From Streptomyces natalensis ATCC 27448 (GTDB taxonomy: Bacteria; Actinomycetota; Actinomycetes; Streptomycetales; Streptomycetaceae), in the NCBI RefSeq assembly GCF_000935125.1, contig NZ_JRKI01000061.1:186001-250000 (forward strand): DNA of 64,000 bases, in the 5' to 3' direction. A program made the translations under genes and the position numbers. Position 1 is the stretch's first letter. Each line of letters opens with the position of its first letter. Below are positions 44,287 through 53,896 of this stretch, piece by piece. The notes under the pieces were generated by a model. It worked only from the letters and a program-made list of their open reading frames with translations, was not told the DNA's origin and searched no databases.

Positions 44287-45192
44287 TCACCCCTCTAGCA
44301 ACGCCGGTGCAAGCTCCCGCAGTTGGTCAAGGCCCAGGCCGCGGTCCGCTGCCACCGGCTGGATAGCCACGTGGTCGGCGCCCGCATCGTGGTGTTCCTG
44401 GACCCGTCGCCGGATCGCGTCCGCGTCACCCCAGGCCACGATCGCGTCGACCAGCCGGTCGCTGCCGCCGCCGGTGAAGTCGTCGTCCTCGAAGCCGAGT
44501 CGGCGCAAGCTGTTCACGTAGTTGGGCAGGGCGAGGTAGAAGCCGAGGTGGTGTTCCCGGGCCAGCGCACGGGCGGCCGCCGGGTCGGGCTCCAGCAGGA
44601 CGGCCTGTTCGGGGGCGAGCAGCGGACCCTCGCCGAGGGTCTCGCGGGCCTTGGCGGTGTGCTCCGGGGTCACGAAGTACGGGTGCACGCCCGCGGCCCG
44701 TTCGGCGGCCAGTTCCAGCATCTTGGGGCCGAGCGCCGCCAGGACCCGGGCGAACGGCCGCTCGCCCACGGGGGCGTCGTACGGGGCCGCGTCCATCGCA
44801 TCGAGATAGTCCCGCATCGCGGCGAGCGGCTTGGTGTACGTATGGCCGCGTCCGTTCACCTGCGGGGCGTGGCTGGCCCCGAGGCCGAGCAGGAAGCGGC
44901 CGTCGTACGCCTCGGCCAGGGTGTGCGCGGCGGCGTTCATCGCCGTGGCGTCCCGTACCCAGATGTTGGCGATCCCCGTGGCGACGGTGATCCGCTCGGT
45001 GGCCGCCAGGAGCAGACCGGCGTGGCTGAACGCCTCCTTGGTGGACTGCGCCTCGCCGAACCACAGCGCCCCGTAGCCCAACTGCTCGATCTCGGCGGCG
45101 GCTTGGCGTGCCGTGGCGGCCGAGGCCCGGCCGAGTGCGCCGTGCCAGACGCCGACCCGGCCGATCTGCAAAGCGAGAGCGTGCTGCTGCAC
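44287..45192 (-). CDS. LLM class (F420-type) oxidoreductase
   Basis: 301 residues; GTG start with GGAGG close upstream. Luciferase-like TIM barrel: QIGRVGVWHGALGRASAATA, YGALWFGEAQSTKEAF, RITVATGIANIWVRDATAM, and GRFLLGLGASHAPQVNGRGHTY, matching an F420-dependent subgroup (TIGR03620-like). Actinobacterial members use F420 rather than FMN. The substrate is unknown. It is convergent with the DUF397 gene; the stops are 9 bp apart with no obvious terminator between them. Confidence 0.87.
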   Translation of the reverse strand: MQQHALALQIGRVGVWHGALGRASAATARQAAAEIEQLGYGALWFGEAQSTKEAFSHAGLLLAATERITVATGIANIWVRDATAMNAAAHTLAEAYDGRFLLGLGASHAPQVNGRGHTYTKPLAAMRDYLDAMDAAPYDAPVGERPFARVLAALGPKMLELAAERAAGVHPYFVTPEHTAKARETLGEGPLLAPEQAVLLEPDPAAARALAREHHLGFYLALPNYVNSLRRLGFEDDDFTGGGSDRLVDAIVAWGDADAIRRRVQEHHDAGADHVAIQPVAADRGLGLDQLRELAPALLEG

Positions 45193-45272
45193 CGTTCCTC
45201 CACTGTCCCAGGGATGAAGATCCGTACGACTGGCACAGCGTCGGCCGCGGCCGCGGCATTCCCGTACGCCGA

Positions 45273-45304
45273 AGCGGCCGCCCCTCCGAGGAGGGACGGC
45301 CGCT
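45273..45304 (-). terminator. gatB terminator
   Basis: AGCGGCCG and CCCTC pair with GAGGG and CGGCCGCT around a 4-nt loop with one C/A mismatch, starting 28 bp after the gatB stop (45332). Confidence 0.78.
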
Positions 45305-45331
45305 CAGCGCAAGAGGCAACGGGGAAGAGGG

Positions 45332-46840
45332 TCAGCCCTCGACGCCCAGCTTCTCCAGGATCAGCTCGCGCACGCGCGCCGCGTCCGCCTGGCCGCGCGT
45401 GGCCTTCATGACCGCGCCGACCAGCGCACCGGCCGCGGCCACCTTGCCGCCGCGGATCTTGTCGGCGATGGCGGCGTTGGCGGCGATGGCCTCGTCGACG
45501 GCGGTGCCCAGGGCGCCCTCGTCGGAGACGACCTTCAGGCCGCGCTTGTCGACGACGGTGTCCGGGTCGCCCTCGCCGGCCAGGACGCCCTCGATGGTCT
45601 GGCGGGCCAGCTTGTCGTTGAGCGAGCCGTCGGCGACCAGGGCGGTGACCCGGGCGACCTGGGCGGGGGTGATCGGCAGGGCAACCAGGTCCACGCCGTC
45701 CTCGTTGGCGCGGCGGGCCAGCTCGCCCATCCACCACTTACGGGCCGCGGCGGCATCCGCACCGGCCTCGACGGTGGCGACGATCAGGTCGACCGCGCCG
45801 GCGTTGAGGATGGACTGCATGTCGTGCTCGCTGATCCCCCACTCCTCGCGGAGGCGGTTGCGGCGGACCCGCGGCAGCTCGGGCAGGGTCGCCCGCAGTT
45901 CCTCGACCCACTCGCGGGAGGGGGCCACCGGCACCAGGTCCGGCTCGGGGAAGTAGCGGTAGTCCTCGGCCTCTTCCTTGATCCGGCCGGAGGTCGTGGA
46001 GCCGTCCTCCTCGTGGAAGTGGCGGGTCTCCTGGAGGATCGTGCCGCCGGAGGAGAGCACCGCGGCGTGCCGCTGGACCTCGAAGCGGACCGCGCGCTCA
46101 ACGGAGCGCAGCGAGTTGACGTTCTTGGTCTCCGAACGGGTGCCGAACTTCTCGGTGCCGTTGGGGCGCAGCGAGAGGTTCACGTCGCAGCGCATCTGGC
46201 CCTGCTCCATGCGGGCCTCGGAGACGTCGAGCGCCTTGATGAGCTCGCGCAGCTCGGCGACGTACGCCTTGGCGACCTCGGGGGCCCGCTCGCCCGCGCC
46301 CTCGATGGGCTTGGTGACGATCTCGATGAGCGGGATGCCGGCGCGGTTGTAGTCCAGGAGGGAGTGCCGGGCGCCGTGGATGCGGCCGGTGGCGCCGCCG
46401 ACGTGCGTCGACTTGCCGGTGTCCTCCTCCATGTGGGCGCGCTCGATCTCGACGCGGAAGACCTCGCCGTCCTCCAGCTGTACGTCGAGGTAGCCGTCGA
46501 AGGCGATCGGCTCGTCGTACTGGGAGGTCTGGAAGTTCTTCGGCATGTCCGGATAGAAGTAGTTCTTCCGGGCGAAGCGGCACCATTCGGCGATGGAGCA
46601 GTTCAGGGCCAGGCCGATCTTGATGGCGGACTCGACGCCGGTCGCGTTGACGACCGGCAGCGAGCCGGGCAGGCCCAGGCAGGTGGGGCAGGTCTGCGAG
46701 TTGGCGTCGGCGCCCAGGGCGGTCGAGCACCCGCAGAACATCTTGGTCTTGGTGCCGAGTTCGACGTGCACCTCGAGCCCCATGACGGGGTCGTAGGCGG
46801 CCAGCGCGTCCTCGTACGACACCAGGTCGGTGACAGTCAC
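45332..46840 (-). CDS. gatB: Asp-tRNA(Asn)/Glu-tRNA(Gln) amidotransferase subunit B
   Basis: 502 residues; GTG start with GAGAGG 11 nt upstream. Part of GatCAB, which amidates misacylated Glu-tRNA(Gln) and Asp-tRNA(Asn). N-terminal kinase-like cradle with GLEVHVELGTKTKMFCGCS and the zinc cysteines (CGC and CPTCLG), then DYNRAGIPLIEIVTKP, SLRPNGTEKFGTRSETKNVNS, and a C-terminal tRNA-binding YqeY-like domain (AAAARKWWMGELAR onward). Last gene of gatC-gatA-orf-gatB. Confidence 0.96.
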   Translation of the reverse strand: MTVTDLVSYEDALAAYDPVMGLEVHVELGTKTKMFCGCSTALGADANSQTCPTCLGLPGSLPVVNATGVESAIKIGLALNCSIAEWCRFARKNYFYPDMPKNFQTSQYDEPIAFDGYLDVQLEDGEVFRVEIERAHMEEDTGKSTHVGGATGRIHGARHSLLDYNRAGIPLIEIVTKPIEGAGERAPEVAKAYVAELRELIKALDVSEARMEQGQMRCDVNLSLRPNGTEKFGTRSETKNVNSLRSVERAVRFEVQRHAAVLSSGGTILQETRHFHEEDGSTTSGRIKEEAEDYRYFPEPDLVPVAPSREWVEELRATLPELPRVRRNRLREEWGISEHDMQSILNAGAVDLIVATVEAGADAAAARKWWMGELARRANEDGVDLVALPITPAQVARVTALVADGSLNDKLARQTIEGVLAGEGDPDTVVDKRGLKVVSDEGALGTAVDEAIAANAAIADKIRGGKVAAAGALVGAVMKATRGQADAARVRELILEKLGVEG

Positions 46841-46870
46841 GGTGAAACTAACCTCTCAGTCCGGCGCCGG

Positions 46871-47113
46871 TCAGCCCGCGAGGACGTCGTCGTCGTTGAG
46901 ACGGCGCAGTTCGCGGACGAGCAGGGCGACACCGGTGACGATGGCGGCGGCGGAGACGACGGCGTCGATCATCTGGAGCGTGTCCTGCTCCGTCTTGGCC
47001 TTCTTCGCCTGCTTGACGATGCTCACCGCGCCGAACAGCGTGGTGCCGATGGACAGGTACGTGCCGGGCCTGGACTTCTTGAAGCCCTTGGCCTTCGCAA
47101 GCTTTCCACTCAC
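46871..47113 (-). CDS. Small membrane protein between gatA and gatB
   Basis: 80 residues from the GTG at 47113, whose GTGA overlaps the gatA stop by 4 bp; AGGAGG lies 10 nt upstream. The N terminus is basic (KLAKAKGFKKSRPGTY). Two hydrophobic stretches follow: LSIGTTLFGAVSIV and IDAVVSAAAIVTGVALLV, separated by a Lys-rich segment. The tail is acidic (NDDDVLAG). Family not recognised. The overlap and the 30-bp gap to gatB make it a true operon member. Whether it relates to tRNA amidation is unknown. Confidence 0.75.
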   Translation of the reverse strand: MSGKLAKAKGFKKSRPGTYLSIGTTLFGAVSIVKQAKKAKTEQDTLQMIDAVVSAAAIVTGVALLVRELRRLNDDDVLAG

Positions 47114-48603
47114 AGTGCTGGTGCCTCCTCGAGCAGCGGGTGACCCCACTTGGCGGCGAACGCGGCCTCGACCGCGGCACCGACCTTGTAGAGCCGGTCG
47201 TCCTTCATGGCGGGGGCGACGATCTGGAGGCCGACCGGCAGGCCGTCCTCGGGTGCCAGACCGCACGGCAGCGACATGGCGGCGTTGCCCGCAAGGTTGA
47301 TCGGGAGCGTGCACACATCGGCGAGGTACATCGCCATCGGGTCGTCGGCACGCTCACCGATCGGGAAGGCGGTGGTCGGCGTCGTCGGGGAGACGATCAC
47401 GTCGACCTGCTCAAAGGCCTTCTCGAAGTCGCGGGTGATCAGCGTGCGGACCTTCTGCGCGCTGCCGTAGTACGCGTCGTAGTAGCCGGAGCTGAGCGCG
47501 TACGTACCGAGCATGATGCGGCGCTTGACCTCGGGGCCGAAGCCGGCCTCGCGGGTCAGGGCGGTGACGTCCTCGGCGGACTTCGTGCCGTCGTCGCCGA
47601 CCCGCAGGCCGTAGCGCATGGCGTCGAAGCGGGCGAGGTTGGAGGAGCACTCGGACGGCGCGATCAGGTAGTACGCCGCGAGCGCCAGGTCGAAGGACGG
47701 GCAGTCCAGTTCGACGATCTCGGCGCCCAGCTCCTTCATCAGCGCGACCGACTCGTCGAAGCGCTGGAGGACACCGGCCTGGTAGCCCTCGCCGCGGAAC
47801 TGCTTGACGACGCCGACGCGCATGCCCTCGACGCTGCCGTTGCGGGCCGCCTCGACGACCTGCGGGACGGGCGCGTCGATGGAGGTGGAGTCCAGCGGGT
47901 CGTGCCCGGCGATGGCCTCGTGGAGCAGCGCCGCGTCCAGGACCGTACGGGCGCAGGGGCCGCCCTGGTCGAGGGAGGACGAGAAGGCGACCATGCCGTA
48001 GCGGGAGACGCCGCCGTAGGTGGGCTTGACGCCGACGGTGCCGGTGACGGCGGCGGGCTGGCGGATGGAGCCGCCGGTGTCCGTGCCGATGGCGAGCGGG
48101 GCCTGGAAGGAGGCCAGCGCGGCGCTCGATCCGCCGCCCGAACCGCCGGGGATCTTGGTCAGGTCCCAGGGGTTGCCGGTCGGGCCGTAGGCGCTGTTCT
48201 CGGTGGAGGACCCCATGGCGAACTCGTCCATGTTGGTCTTGCCGAGGATGACGACGTCGGCGTCCTTGAGCCTCTTGGTCACCGTCGCGTCGTACGGCGG
48301 CAGCCAGCCTTCGAGGATCTTGGAGCCGACGGTGGTCGGCACGCCCTGGGTGGTGAAGATGTCCTTGAGCGCGAGCGGGACGCCGGCCAGCGGGCCGAGC
48401 TTCTCGCCGCGGGCCTTCTTCTCGTCCACGGCGCGGGCCTGGGCCAGCGCGCCCTCGCGGTCGATGTGGAGGAAGGCGTGCACCTTCTCGTCGACGGCCT
48501 CGATGCGGGCCAGGTGGGCCTCGGTCACCTCGACGGCGGTGAGCTCGCCGGAGGCGATCTTCGCCGCGATCTCGGCGGCGGTGAGCTTGATCAGGTCTGC
48601 CAT
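47110..48603 (-). CDS. gatA: Asp-tRNA(Asn)/Glu-tRNA(Gln) amidotransferase subunit A
   Basis: 497 residues. Amidase-signature enzyme supplying ammonia from glutamine. The Ser-cisSer-Lys triad is recognisable: Lys in GVPLALKDIFTT, Ser in the GGSGGGSSAALAS loop, and the nucleophile in IGTDTGGSIRQPAA. It begins 5 bp after gatC and overlaps the small membrane-protein gene at its stop, so translational coupling is likely. Usual length for the family. Confidence 0.96.
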   Translation of the reverse strand: MADLIKLTAAEIAAKIASGELTAVEVTEAHLARIEAVDEKVHAFLHIDREGALAQARAVDEKKARGEKLGPLAGVPLALKDIFTTQGVPTTVGSKILEGWLPPYDATVTKRLKDADVVILGKTNMDEFAMGSSTENSAYGPTGNPWDLTKIPGGSGGGSSAALASFQAPLAIGTDTGGSIRQPAAVTGTVGVKPTYGGVSRYGMVAFSSSLDQGGPCARTVLDAALLHEAIAGHDPLDSTSIDAPVPQVVEAARNGSVEGMRVGVVKQFRGEGYQAGVLQRFDESVALMKELGAEIVELDCPSFDLALAAYYLIAPSECSSNLARFDAMRYGLRVGDDGTKSAEDVTALTREAGFGPEVKRRIMLGTYALSSGYYDAYYGSAQKVRTLITRDFEKAFEQVDVIVSPTTPTTAFPIGERADDPMAMYLADVCTLPINLAGNAAMSLPCGLAPEDGLPVGLQIVAPAMKDDRLYKVGAAVEAAFAAKWGHPLLEEAPAL

Positions 48604-48608
48604 GTCGG

Positions 48609-48905
48609 TCACTCCTCGCCCAGGATCTGCGGCACCTTGAAACGCTGCTGCTCCTGGGCCGGGGCGCCGGAGAGCGCCTGCTCGGGGGTCAGCGACGGAC
48701 GGACCTCGTCCGGGCGCATGACGTTGGTCAGCGGCAGCGGGTGGGAGGTCGGCGGAACGTCTTGGTCGGCGACCTCGGAGACGCGGGCGACCGCGCCGAT
48801 GATGTCGTCGAGCTGCGTGGCGAAGTGGTCGAGCTCTTCGTCCTGCAGCTCCAGACGTGCCAGCCGGGCGAGGTGGGCGACCTCCTCGCGCGTGATGCCA
48901 GGCAT
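48609..48905 (-). CDS. gatC: Asp-tRNA(Asn)/Glu-tRNA(Gln) amidotransferase subunit C
   Basis: 98 residues. Small helical clamp that stabilises the A/B complex: MPGITREEVAHLARLARLEL, then LDDIIGAVARVSEVADQDVPPTSHPLPLTNVMRPD. First gene of the gat operon; promoter presumably in the long gap upstream. Confidence 0.95.
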   Translation of the reverse strand: MPGITREEVAHLARLARLELQDEELDHFATQLDDIIGAVARVSEVADQDVPPTSHPLPLTNVMRPDEVRPSLTPEQALSGAPAQEQQRFKVPQILGEE

Positions 48906-49379
48906 GCAGCGATCCTCTGGTGTTCTGGGCGGAGTTTTCTGGGCGGGTGTTCCCGGCGGAGCATGACGGAGTGTGCGGGCGAGTGCTCCCGTGTTCCGTA
49001 CCTCCTGTGAACGTTTTCCGGCCCAATCCTATGGCGTGCGGAACACCGGGCCGAAACGCATTCCGCGAAGCGGTGCAGGAGGGTGCGGGACGGAGCGGGG
49101 CGGTACGGGCGGTGCGGGGCGGTGCGGGCTAGTCGGGCTGCGGGTCCTCGGCCTCTGGGGCGGTGGCGGGGCCGGGGGCGGTGGGTCCGGGGGCGGTGCC
49201 GGGGCCGGGCGCCCCGGATGCGGGCGTGCCGGATCCGCCGGGCGGGTCCTGGGGCGGGGTGTCCGGGGGCGCGGGGGCGTCCTCGGGGGTCTGCGGTGGC
49301 TGGTCGGACGAGGGCTGCGGTGACCGGTCGGGCGATGTTTCCTCGGAGCGGGGACACGGGACGGCCGATGGCCGGGTCG
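48906..49379 (-). other. Gap upstream of gatC with Pro-rich open frame
   Basis: The part next to gatC (48906-49080) probably holds the gat promoter. From 49129 to about 49380 the minus strand stays open in a frame different from the GGDEF-EAL gene just upstream. It encodes a Pro/Ala/Thr/Gly-rich stretch (for example APAPPDTPPQDPPGG) with G/C third positions, ending at TAG 49129. There is no good start codon. It may be a frameshifted C-terminal tail of that upstream gene. Confidence 0.4.
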
Positions 49380-51491
49380 TCAGTTCAGGACCTGTCCCGA
49401 AGGGCTTGGGGCTGCCTTCTCCGCCGCCGGCAGGGCGGCCGTCTCCGATTCGCGCTGCCAGCCGCGCTCGCCGCGGGCCCGCAACCAAGCCGTGGTCTCG
49501 TCCGGTGGCATCGCGGCGGCCACCAGCCAGCCCTGTACGGCGTCGCAGCCCAGGTCGCGCAGCCGCTCCCAGGTCTCGTCGTCCTCGACGCCCTCGGCGA
49601 CGACCAGCAGGCCCAGGGAGTGGGCGAGGTCGAGCGTGCAGCGCACGATCTCGGCGTCCTCGTTGTCCACCGCCAGCCGGGCCACGAAGGAACGGTCGAT
49701 CTTGAGCTCGCTGACCGGGAGGCGGCGCAGATGGACGAGGGAGGAGTAGCCGGTACCGAAGTCGTCGAGGGACATCTTCACGCCGTGGGCGGTGAGCCCG
49801 GCGAGGGTGTCGGCGGCGCGCTGCGGATCCTCCAGGAGGACGTGTTCGGTTATCTCCAGTTGCAGGGCGCCCGGTGGGACGCGATGTCGGGCCAGGCGGG
49901 CGGCGACGGCGCCGGCGAAGCCGGGCGAGTGCACATCGCGTGGGGAGACATTGACCGCGACCGGCACCTCCAGTCCCATCGCGCGCCAGCGCGCCACCTG
50001 GGCCAGGGCCGTCTCCAGGACGTATTCCGTCAGCCGCGGCATCAGCCCGGAGGACTCGGCGATGGCGATGAACTCGTCCGGCGGGACTCTGCCGCGGTCC
50101 GGGTGTACCCAGCGGACCAGCGCCTCCAGCCCGGCCACATGCCCGTCGAAGCCGACCTTGGGCTGGTAGTGCAGTTCGACGTCGCCGGCGTCCAGGGCGC
50201 GGCGCAGATCGCCCAGCAGGCCGAGCCGGTCGGGGGTGTTGCCGTCGCGCTTGGCCTCGTAGAGCTCGACGCCGCTGCGGTCGCGCTTGGCCTGGTACAT
50301 CGCCACATCGGCGCGGCGCAGCAGCCCTTCGGCGTCCAGGGCGTGGTCGGGGAAGACGGCGACCCCCGCGCTGGCTTCCAGGACGAGGGTCAGACCGTCG
50401 AGATCGAGCGGGGAGCCCAGGGCGGCGACGAGGTTGCGCGCCACCCGCTGGGAGCTGGTGAGGGAGTCGGTGGTGGGCAGGAGGACGGCGAATTCGTCGC
50501 CGCCGAGGCGGGCCGCCTCGGCGCCGCGCGGCAGGGCGTGCCGCAGCCGGTCGGCGATCTGGAGCAGCAGGCGGTCGCCGGCGAGATGGCCGAGGGTGTC
50601 GTTGACGGAACGGAAACGGTCGAGGTCGATCAGGACCAGGGCGGAACGGGCGCCGACCCGCTCGGCGTCGTCCAGCGCGCTCCAGGTGCGCTCCAGCAGC
50701 CACTGGCGGTTGGGCAGTCCGGTGAGCGGATCGCGCAGCTGCTCCTCGGCGCGGGCGCGGGCGATCCACAAGGTGGAGTCCAGCGCGATGAGCGGGACGG
50801 CGAACAGCGGCAGCAGCAGCGGCGCGTGGACGGCGCAGACGGCGATCAGCGGGGAGATGCCCAGCAGCGCGATGCCGACGAGGACCTGGCGCGCCACGGC
50901 CGTACGGGCGACGGTGCGCAGCTGGCCGGTGCGCGGGGCCAGCGTCAACCACAGCAGGGCGCGGCTGACGACGAGATAGACCCCGGCGGCGGTGAGGACT
51001 TCGGGCAGGACGGCCAGGTCCCAGTCCTGCGGGGTCCAGGGGTGGTGGACGGAGGCGTCGATGCCGAAGAACGCCAGGCCCAGGGCGGCGGCGCCGATGC
51101 CGAGGACGTCGACGGCGCCGTGCAGGACGGCCTGGCGCCAGCGGTGTCTGCGGGCGGCGCCCACCAGGACGACGACGGCGAGGCTGACCAGGGTGGCGGG
51201 CACCCAGCCGTACAGGAGCAGGACGGCGAGGGCGAGGGCGGCGCCCGAGCCCGTGCCGCCCCACCAGCGGTCGCGGCCCAGGGCGACGAGATGGCCGACG
51301 ATGATGCCGGTGAGGATCGCCAGCGACCAGCCGACGGGTCCTCCCGGAAAGAGCGCATCGCCGTCGCCGAGGGTGTGGACGACGCCCGCGGCGAGCGCCA
51401 GGCCCGCCGCGGCCAGAATGGTCGCGGGCAGCGCGGGCACGGCGAACCGCTGGAGCCGCGACGCCGGAGCGGCGCTGTCGGTCGGTTTCAT
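49380..51491 (-). CDS. rmdB: Membrane GGDEF-EAL protein (c-di-GMP turnover)
   Basis: 703 residues; ATG at 51491 with GAGAGGGAT upstream. About six to eight membrane helices (~15-240), then GGDEF (motif 330-334) and EAL (456-458) domains. Both catalytic cores look intact: RLGGDEFAVL with IDLDRFRSVNDTLGHLAG, and for EAL GLEALVRW, NVSPRDVHS, EITEHVLLED, SLDDFGTGYSSL, ELKIDRSFV, VVAEGVED and GCDAVQGW. It should hydrolyse c-di-GMP and may also synthesise it. The position next to ligA and gat matches S. coelicolor RmdB, a phosphodiesterase affecting colony development (recalled, not searched). Confidence 0.85.
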   Translation of the reverse strand: MKPTDSAAPASRLQRFAVPALPATILAAAGLALAAGVVHTLGDGDALFPGGPVGWSLAILTGIIVGHLVALGRDRWWGGTGSGAALALAVLLLYGWVPATLVSLAVVVLVGAARRHRWRQAVLHGAVDVLGIGAAALGLAFFGIDASVHHPWTPQDWDLAVLPEVLTAAGVYLVVSRALLWLTLAPRTGQLRTVARTAVARQVLVGIALLGISPLIAVCAVHAPLLLPLFAVPLIALDSTLWIARARAEEQLRDPLTGLPNRQWLLERTWSALDDAERVGARSALVLIDLDRFRSVNDTLGHLAGDRLLLQIADRLRHALPRGAEAARLGGDEFAVLLPTTDSLTSSQRVARNLVAALGSPLDLDGLTLVLEASAGVAVFPDHALDAEGLLRRADVAMYQAKRDRSGVELYEAKRDGNTPDRLGLLGDLRRALDAGDVELHYQPKVGFDGHVAGLEALVRWVHPDRGRVPPDEFIAIAESSGLMPRLTEYVLETALAQVARWRAMGLEVPVAVNVSPRDVHSPGFAGAVAARLARHRVPPGALQLEITEHVLLEDPQRAADTLAGLTAHGVKMSLDDFGTGYSSLVHLRRLPVSELKIDRSFVARLAVDNEDAEIVRCTLDLAHSLGLLVVAEGVEDDETWERLRDLGCDAVQGWLVAAAMPPDETTAWLRARGERGWQRESETAALPAAEKAAPSPSGQVLN

Positions 51492-51648
51492 TCCGATCCC
51501 TCTCACAGCCGGCTGAGCCCGCGCCACGGCAGGCGCACACCATCAACAGTAGGCCGCCCAGGGCCACAACGGGCAGCTATCCGCAGCGGTTGCCCGAATG
51601 CGACCTGGCGTCCCTGGCCAATCTGGTATGCGCCAGCTGGGTGAATTC

Positions 51649-53865
51649 TCACTCCCCCTCAGGCGGAGTGACCGCTACCGCCCGTGCCGCCTCGGGACCC
51701 CTTTCCAGCAGCACCGCGAAGCCGTCCTCGTCCAGGACAGGCACCTTCAGCTGCATGGCCTTGTCGTACTTCGAACCCGGGTTATCCCCCACCACTACGA
51801 AACCGGTCTTCTTCGAAACGGAACCGGTCACCTTCGCTCCGAGAGTCTGGAGGGATTCTTTCGCGCCATCTCTGGTGTGTGACTGAAGTGTGCCCGTCAC
51901 CACGACGGTGACGCCTTCGAGCGGACGCGGGCCTTCCTCACCCGTTTGCTCCTCCTCCATCCGGACGCCGGACGCCCGCCACTTCTCGATGATCTGCTGG
52001 TGCCATTCCTCGGCGAACCATTCCTTGAGCGCGGCCGCGATCGTCGGCCCGACGCCCTCGGTGTTGGCCAGCTCCTCCTCGGTGGCCTGCTCGATCCGTT
52101 CCAGGGAACGGAATTCACGGGCGAGGGCCTGGGCGGCGACCGGGCCGACATGACGGATCGACAGGCCGTTGATGATCCGGGCCAGGGGCCTGTCCTTGGC
52201 CTTCGCGATGTTCTCCAGCATCGCGAGGGCGTTCTTCTTCGGTTCGCCCTTCTGGTTGGCGAAGACCGTGACGACCTTCTCGTTGCCCGTCTTGGGGTCG
52301 CGCTTGGGCAGTCCGCTGTCCTTGTCGAGGACGTACGCCTTGATGGGCAGCAGGTCCTCGATGGTCAGGTCGAACAGGTCGCCCTCGTCGGCCAGCGGAG
52401 GGGTGGCGGGCTCCAGCGGTCCGGTGAGCGCCGCGGCGGCGACCTCGCCGAAGTTCTCGATGTCCAGGCACTCCCGGCCGGCCAGATAGGAGACCCGCTC
52501 CCTCAACTGGGCAGGACAGGTACGCGCGTTCGGGCAGCGCAGGTCGATATCGCCCTCCTTCATGGCCCGCAGCGGCGTACCGCACTCGGGGCATTCGGCG
52601 GGCATCACGAACTCGCGCTCGCTGCCGTCCCGCAGGTCGACGACCGGGCCGAGGATCTCCGGGATCACGTCACCGGCCTTGCGCAGCACCACGGTGTCCC
52701 CGATGAGCACGCCCTTGGCCTTGACGACCTCCTGGTTGTGCAGCGTGGCGAACTCGACCTCGGAGCCGGCGACGGTGATCGGTTCCACCTGTGCGTACGG
52801 CGTCACGCGGCCGGTGCGGCCGACCCCCACCTTGATGTCGACCAGCTTGGTGTTGACCTCCTCCGGCGGATACTTCCAGGCGATCGCCCAGCGCGGCGCG
52901 CGCGCCGTGGAGCCGAGGCGGCCCTGGAGCCGGGTCTCGTCCAGCTTGACGACCACGCCGTCGATCTCGTGCTCGACGGCCGTGCGGCGGGTGACGGGGT
53001 CGCCGTAGTGGGCGATGAACGCGCGCACCGCCTCCAGGGAGTCGACCACCTGGGCGTGCGCCGCCGTCGGCAGACCCCATTCGTGCAGCAGGTCGTAGGC
53101 CTGCGACTGACGGTCGATGGCGAAGCCCTCGCGGGCGCCGACGCCGTGCACGACCATGTGCAGCGGGCGGGTCGCGGTGACCTTGGGGTCCTTCTGGCGC
53201 AGCGAACCGGCCGCGGCGTTACGGGGGTTGGCGAACGGCGGTTTGCCGTCGGCCACCAGGCGTTCGTTGAGCTCTAGGAACTTCTCCATCGGGAAGTAGA
53301 CCTCGCCGCGGACCTCGACCAGCTCGGGGATCCGCCCGCCCGCCAGGCGGTGCGGGATCTCGGCGATGGTGCGGACGTTGGGGGTGATGTCCTCGCCGGT
53401 GCGGCCGTCGCCCCGGGTGGCGGCGCGGGTGAGGCGGCCGTGCTCGTAGGTGAGATTGACGGCGAGGCCGTCGACCTTCAGCTCGCACAGGAAGTGGTAG
53501 CCGGCGCTCTTGGGATCGCCGCCCAGCTCGGTCGCGATCCGCTCGGCCCAGGCCGCCAACTCGTCGTTGTCGAAGGCGTTGTCCAGGGAGAGCATCCGCT
53601 CACGGTGCGCGACCTCGGTGAACTCCGTGGCGTAGGGGCCGGCCACCTTCTGCGTCGGGGAATCCGGGGTGCGCAGCGCCGGATGCTCGTCCTCCAGGGC
53701 CTCCAGGGAGCGCAGCAGCTTGTCGAACTCCGCGTCGCTGATGACCGGGGCGTCCTTCACGTAATACCGGAAGCGGTGCTCCTCGATCTGCTCAGCGAGC
53801 TGCGCATGCTGCTCCCGCGCCGCTGCGGGCACATCGGATACCGCTGCGTGCTGTTCGCCAGCCAC
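51649..53865 (-). CDS. ligA: NAD-dependent DNA ligase LigA
   Basis: 738 residues from the GTG at 53865, with GGAGG 8 nt upstream. Essential replication ligase. Domains in order: Ia NAD-binding region (YYVKDAPVISDAEFDKL), adenylation domain with the active-site lysine in CELKVDGLAVNL, OB fold, zinc finger (CPECGTP...CPNARTCPAQ), helix-hairpin-helix repeats (LSIRHVGPVAAQALA, EGVGPTIAAAL), and a C-terminal BRCT domain (GVTVVVTGTLQSHTRDG, VVGDNPGSKYDKA). 31 bp downstream of the MetE-like gene, probably cotranscribed with it. Confidence 0.97.
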   Translation of the reverse strand: MAGEQHAAVSDVPAAAREQHAQLAEQIEEHRFRYYVKDAPVISDAEFDKLLRSLEALEDEHPALRTPDSPTQKVAGPYATEFTEVAHRERMLSLDNAFDNDELAAWAERIATELGGDPKSAGYHFLCELKVDGLAVNLTYEHGRLTRAATRGDGRTGEDITPNVRTIAEIPHRLAGGRIPELVEVRGEVYFPMEKFLELNERLVADGKPPFANPRNAAAGSLRQKDPKVTATRPLHMVVHGVGAREGFAIDRQSQAYDLLHEWGLPTAAHAQVVDSLEAVRAFIAHYGDPVTRRTAVEHEIDGVVVKLDETRLQGRLGSTARAPRWAIAWKYPPEEVNTKLVDIKVGVGRTGRVTPYAQVEPITVAGSEVEFATLHNQEVVKAKGVLIGDTVVLRKAGDVIPEILGPVVDLRDGSEREFVMPAECPECGTPLRAMKEGDIDLRCPNARTCPAQLRERVSYLAGRECLDIENFGEVAAAALTGPLEPATPPLADEGDLFDLTIEDLLPIKAYVLDKDSGLPKRDPKTGNEKVVTVFANQKGEPKKNALAMLENIAKAKDRPLARIINGLSIRHVGPVAAQALAREFRSLERIEQATEEELANTEGVGPTIAAALKEWFAEEWHQQIIEKWRASGVRMEEEQTGEEGPRPLEGVTVVVTGTLQSHTRDGAKESLQTLGAKVTGSVSKKTGFVVVGDNPGSKYDKAMQLKVPVLDEDGFAVLLERGPEAARAVAVTPPEGE

Positions 53866-53896
53866 CGTCTTGTCCTCCCGTGGTCCGTGAGTGCGG

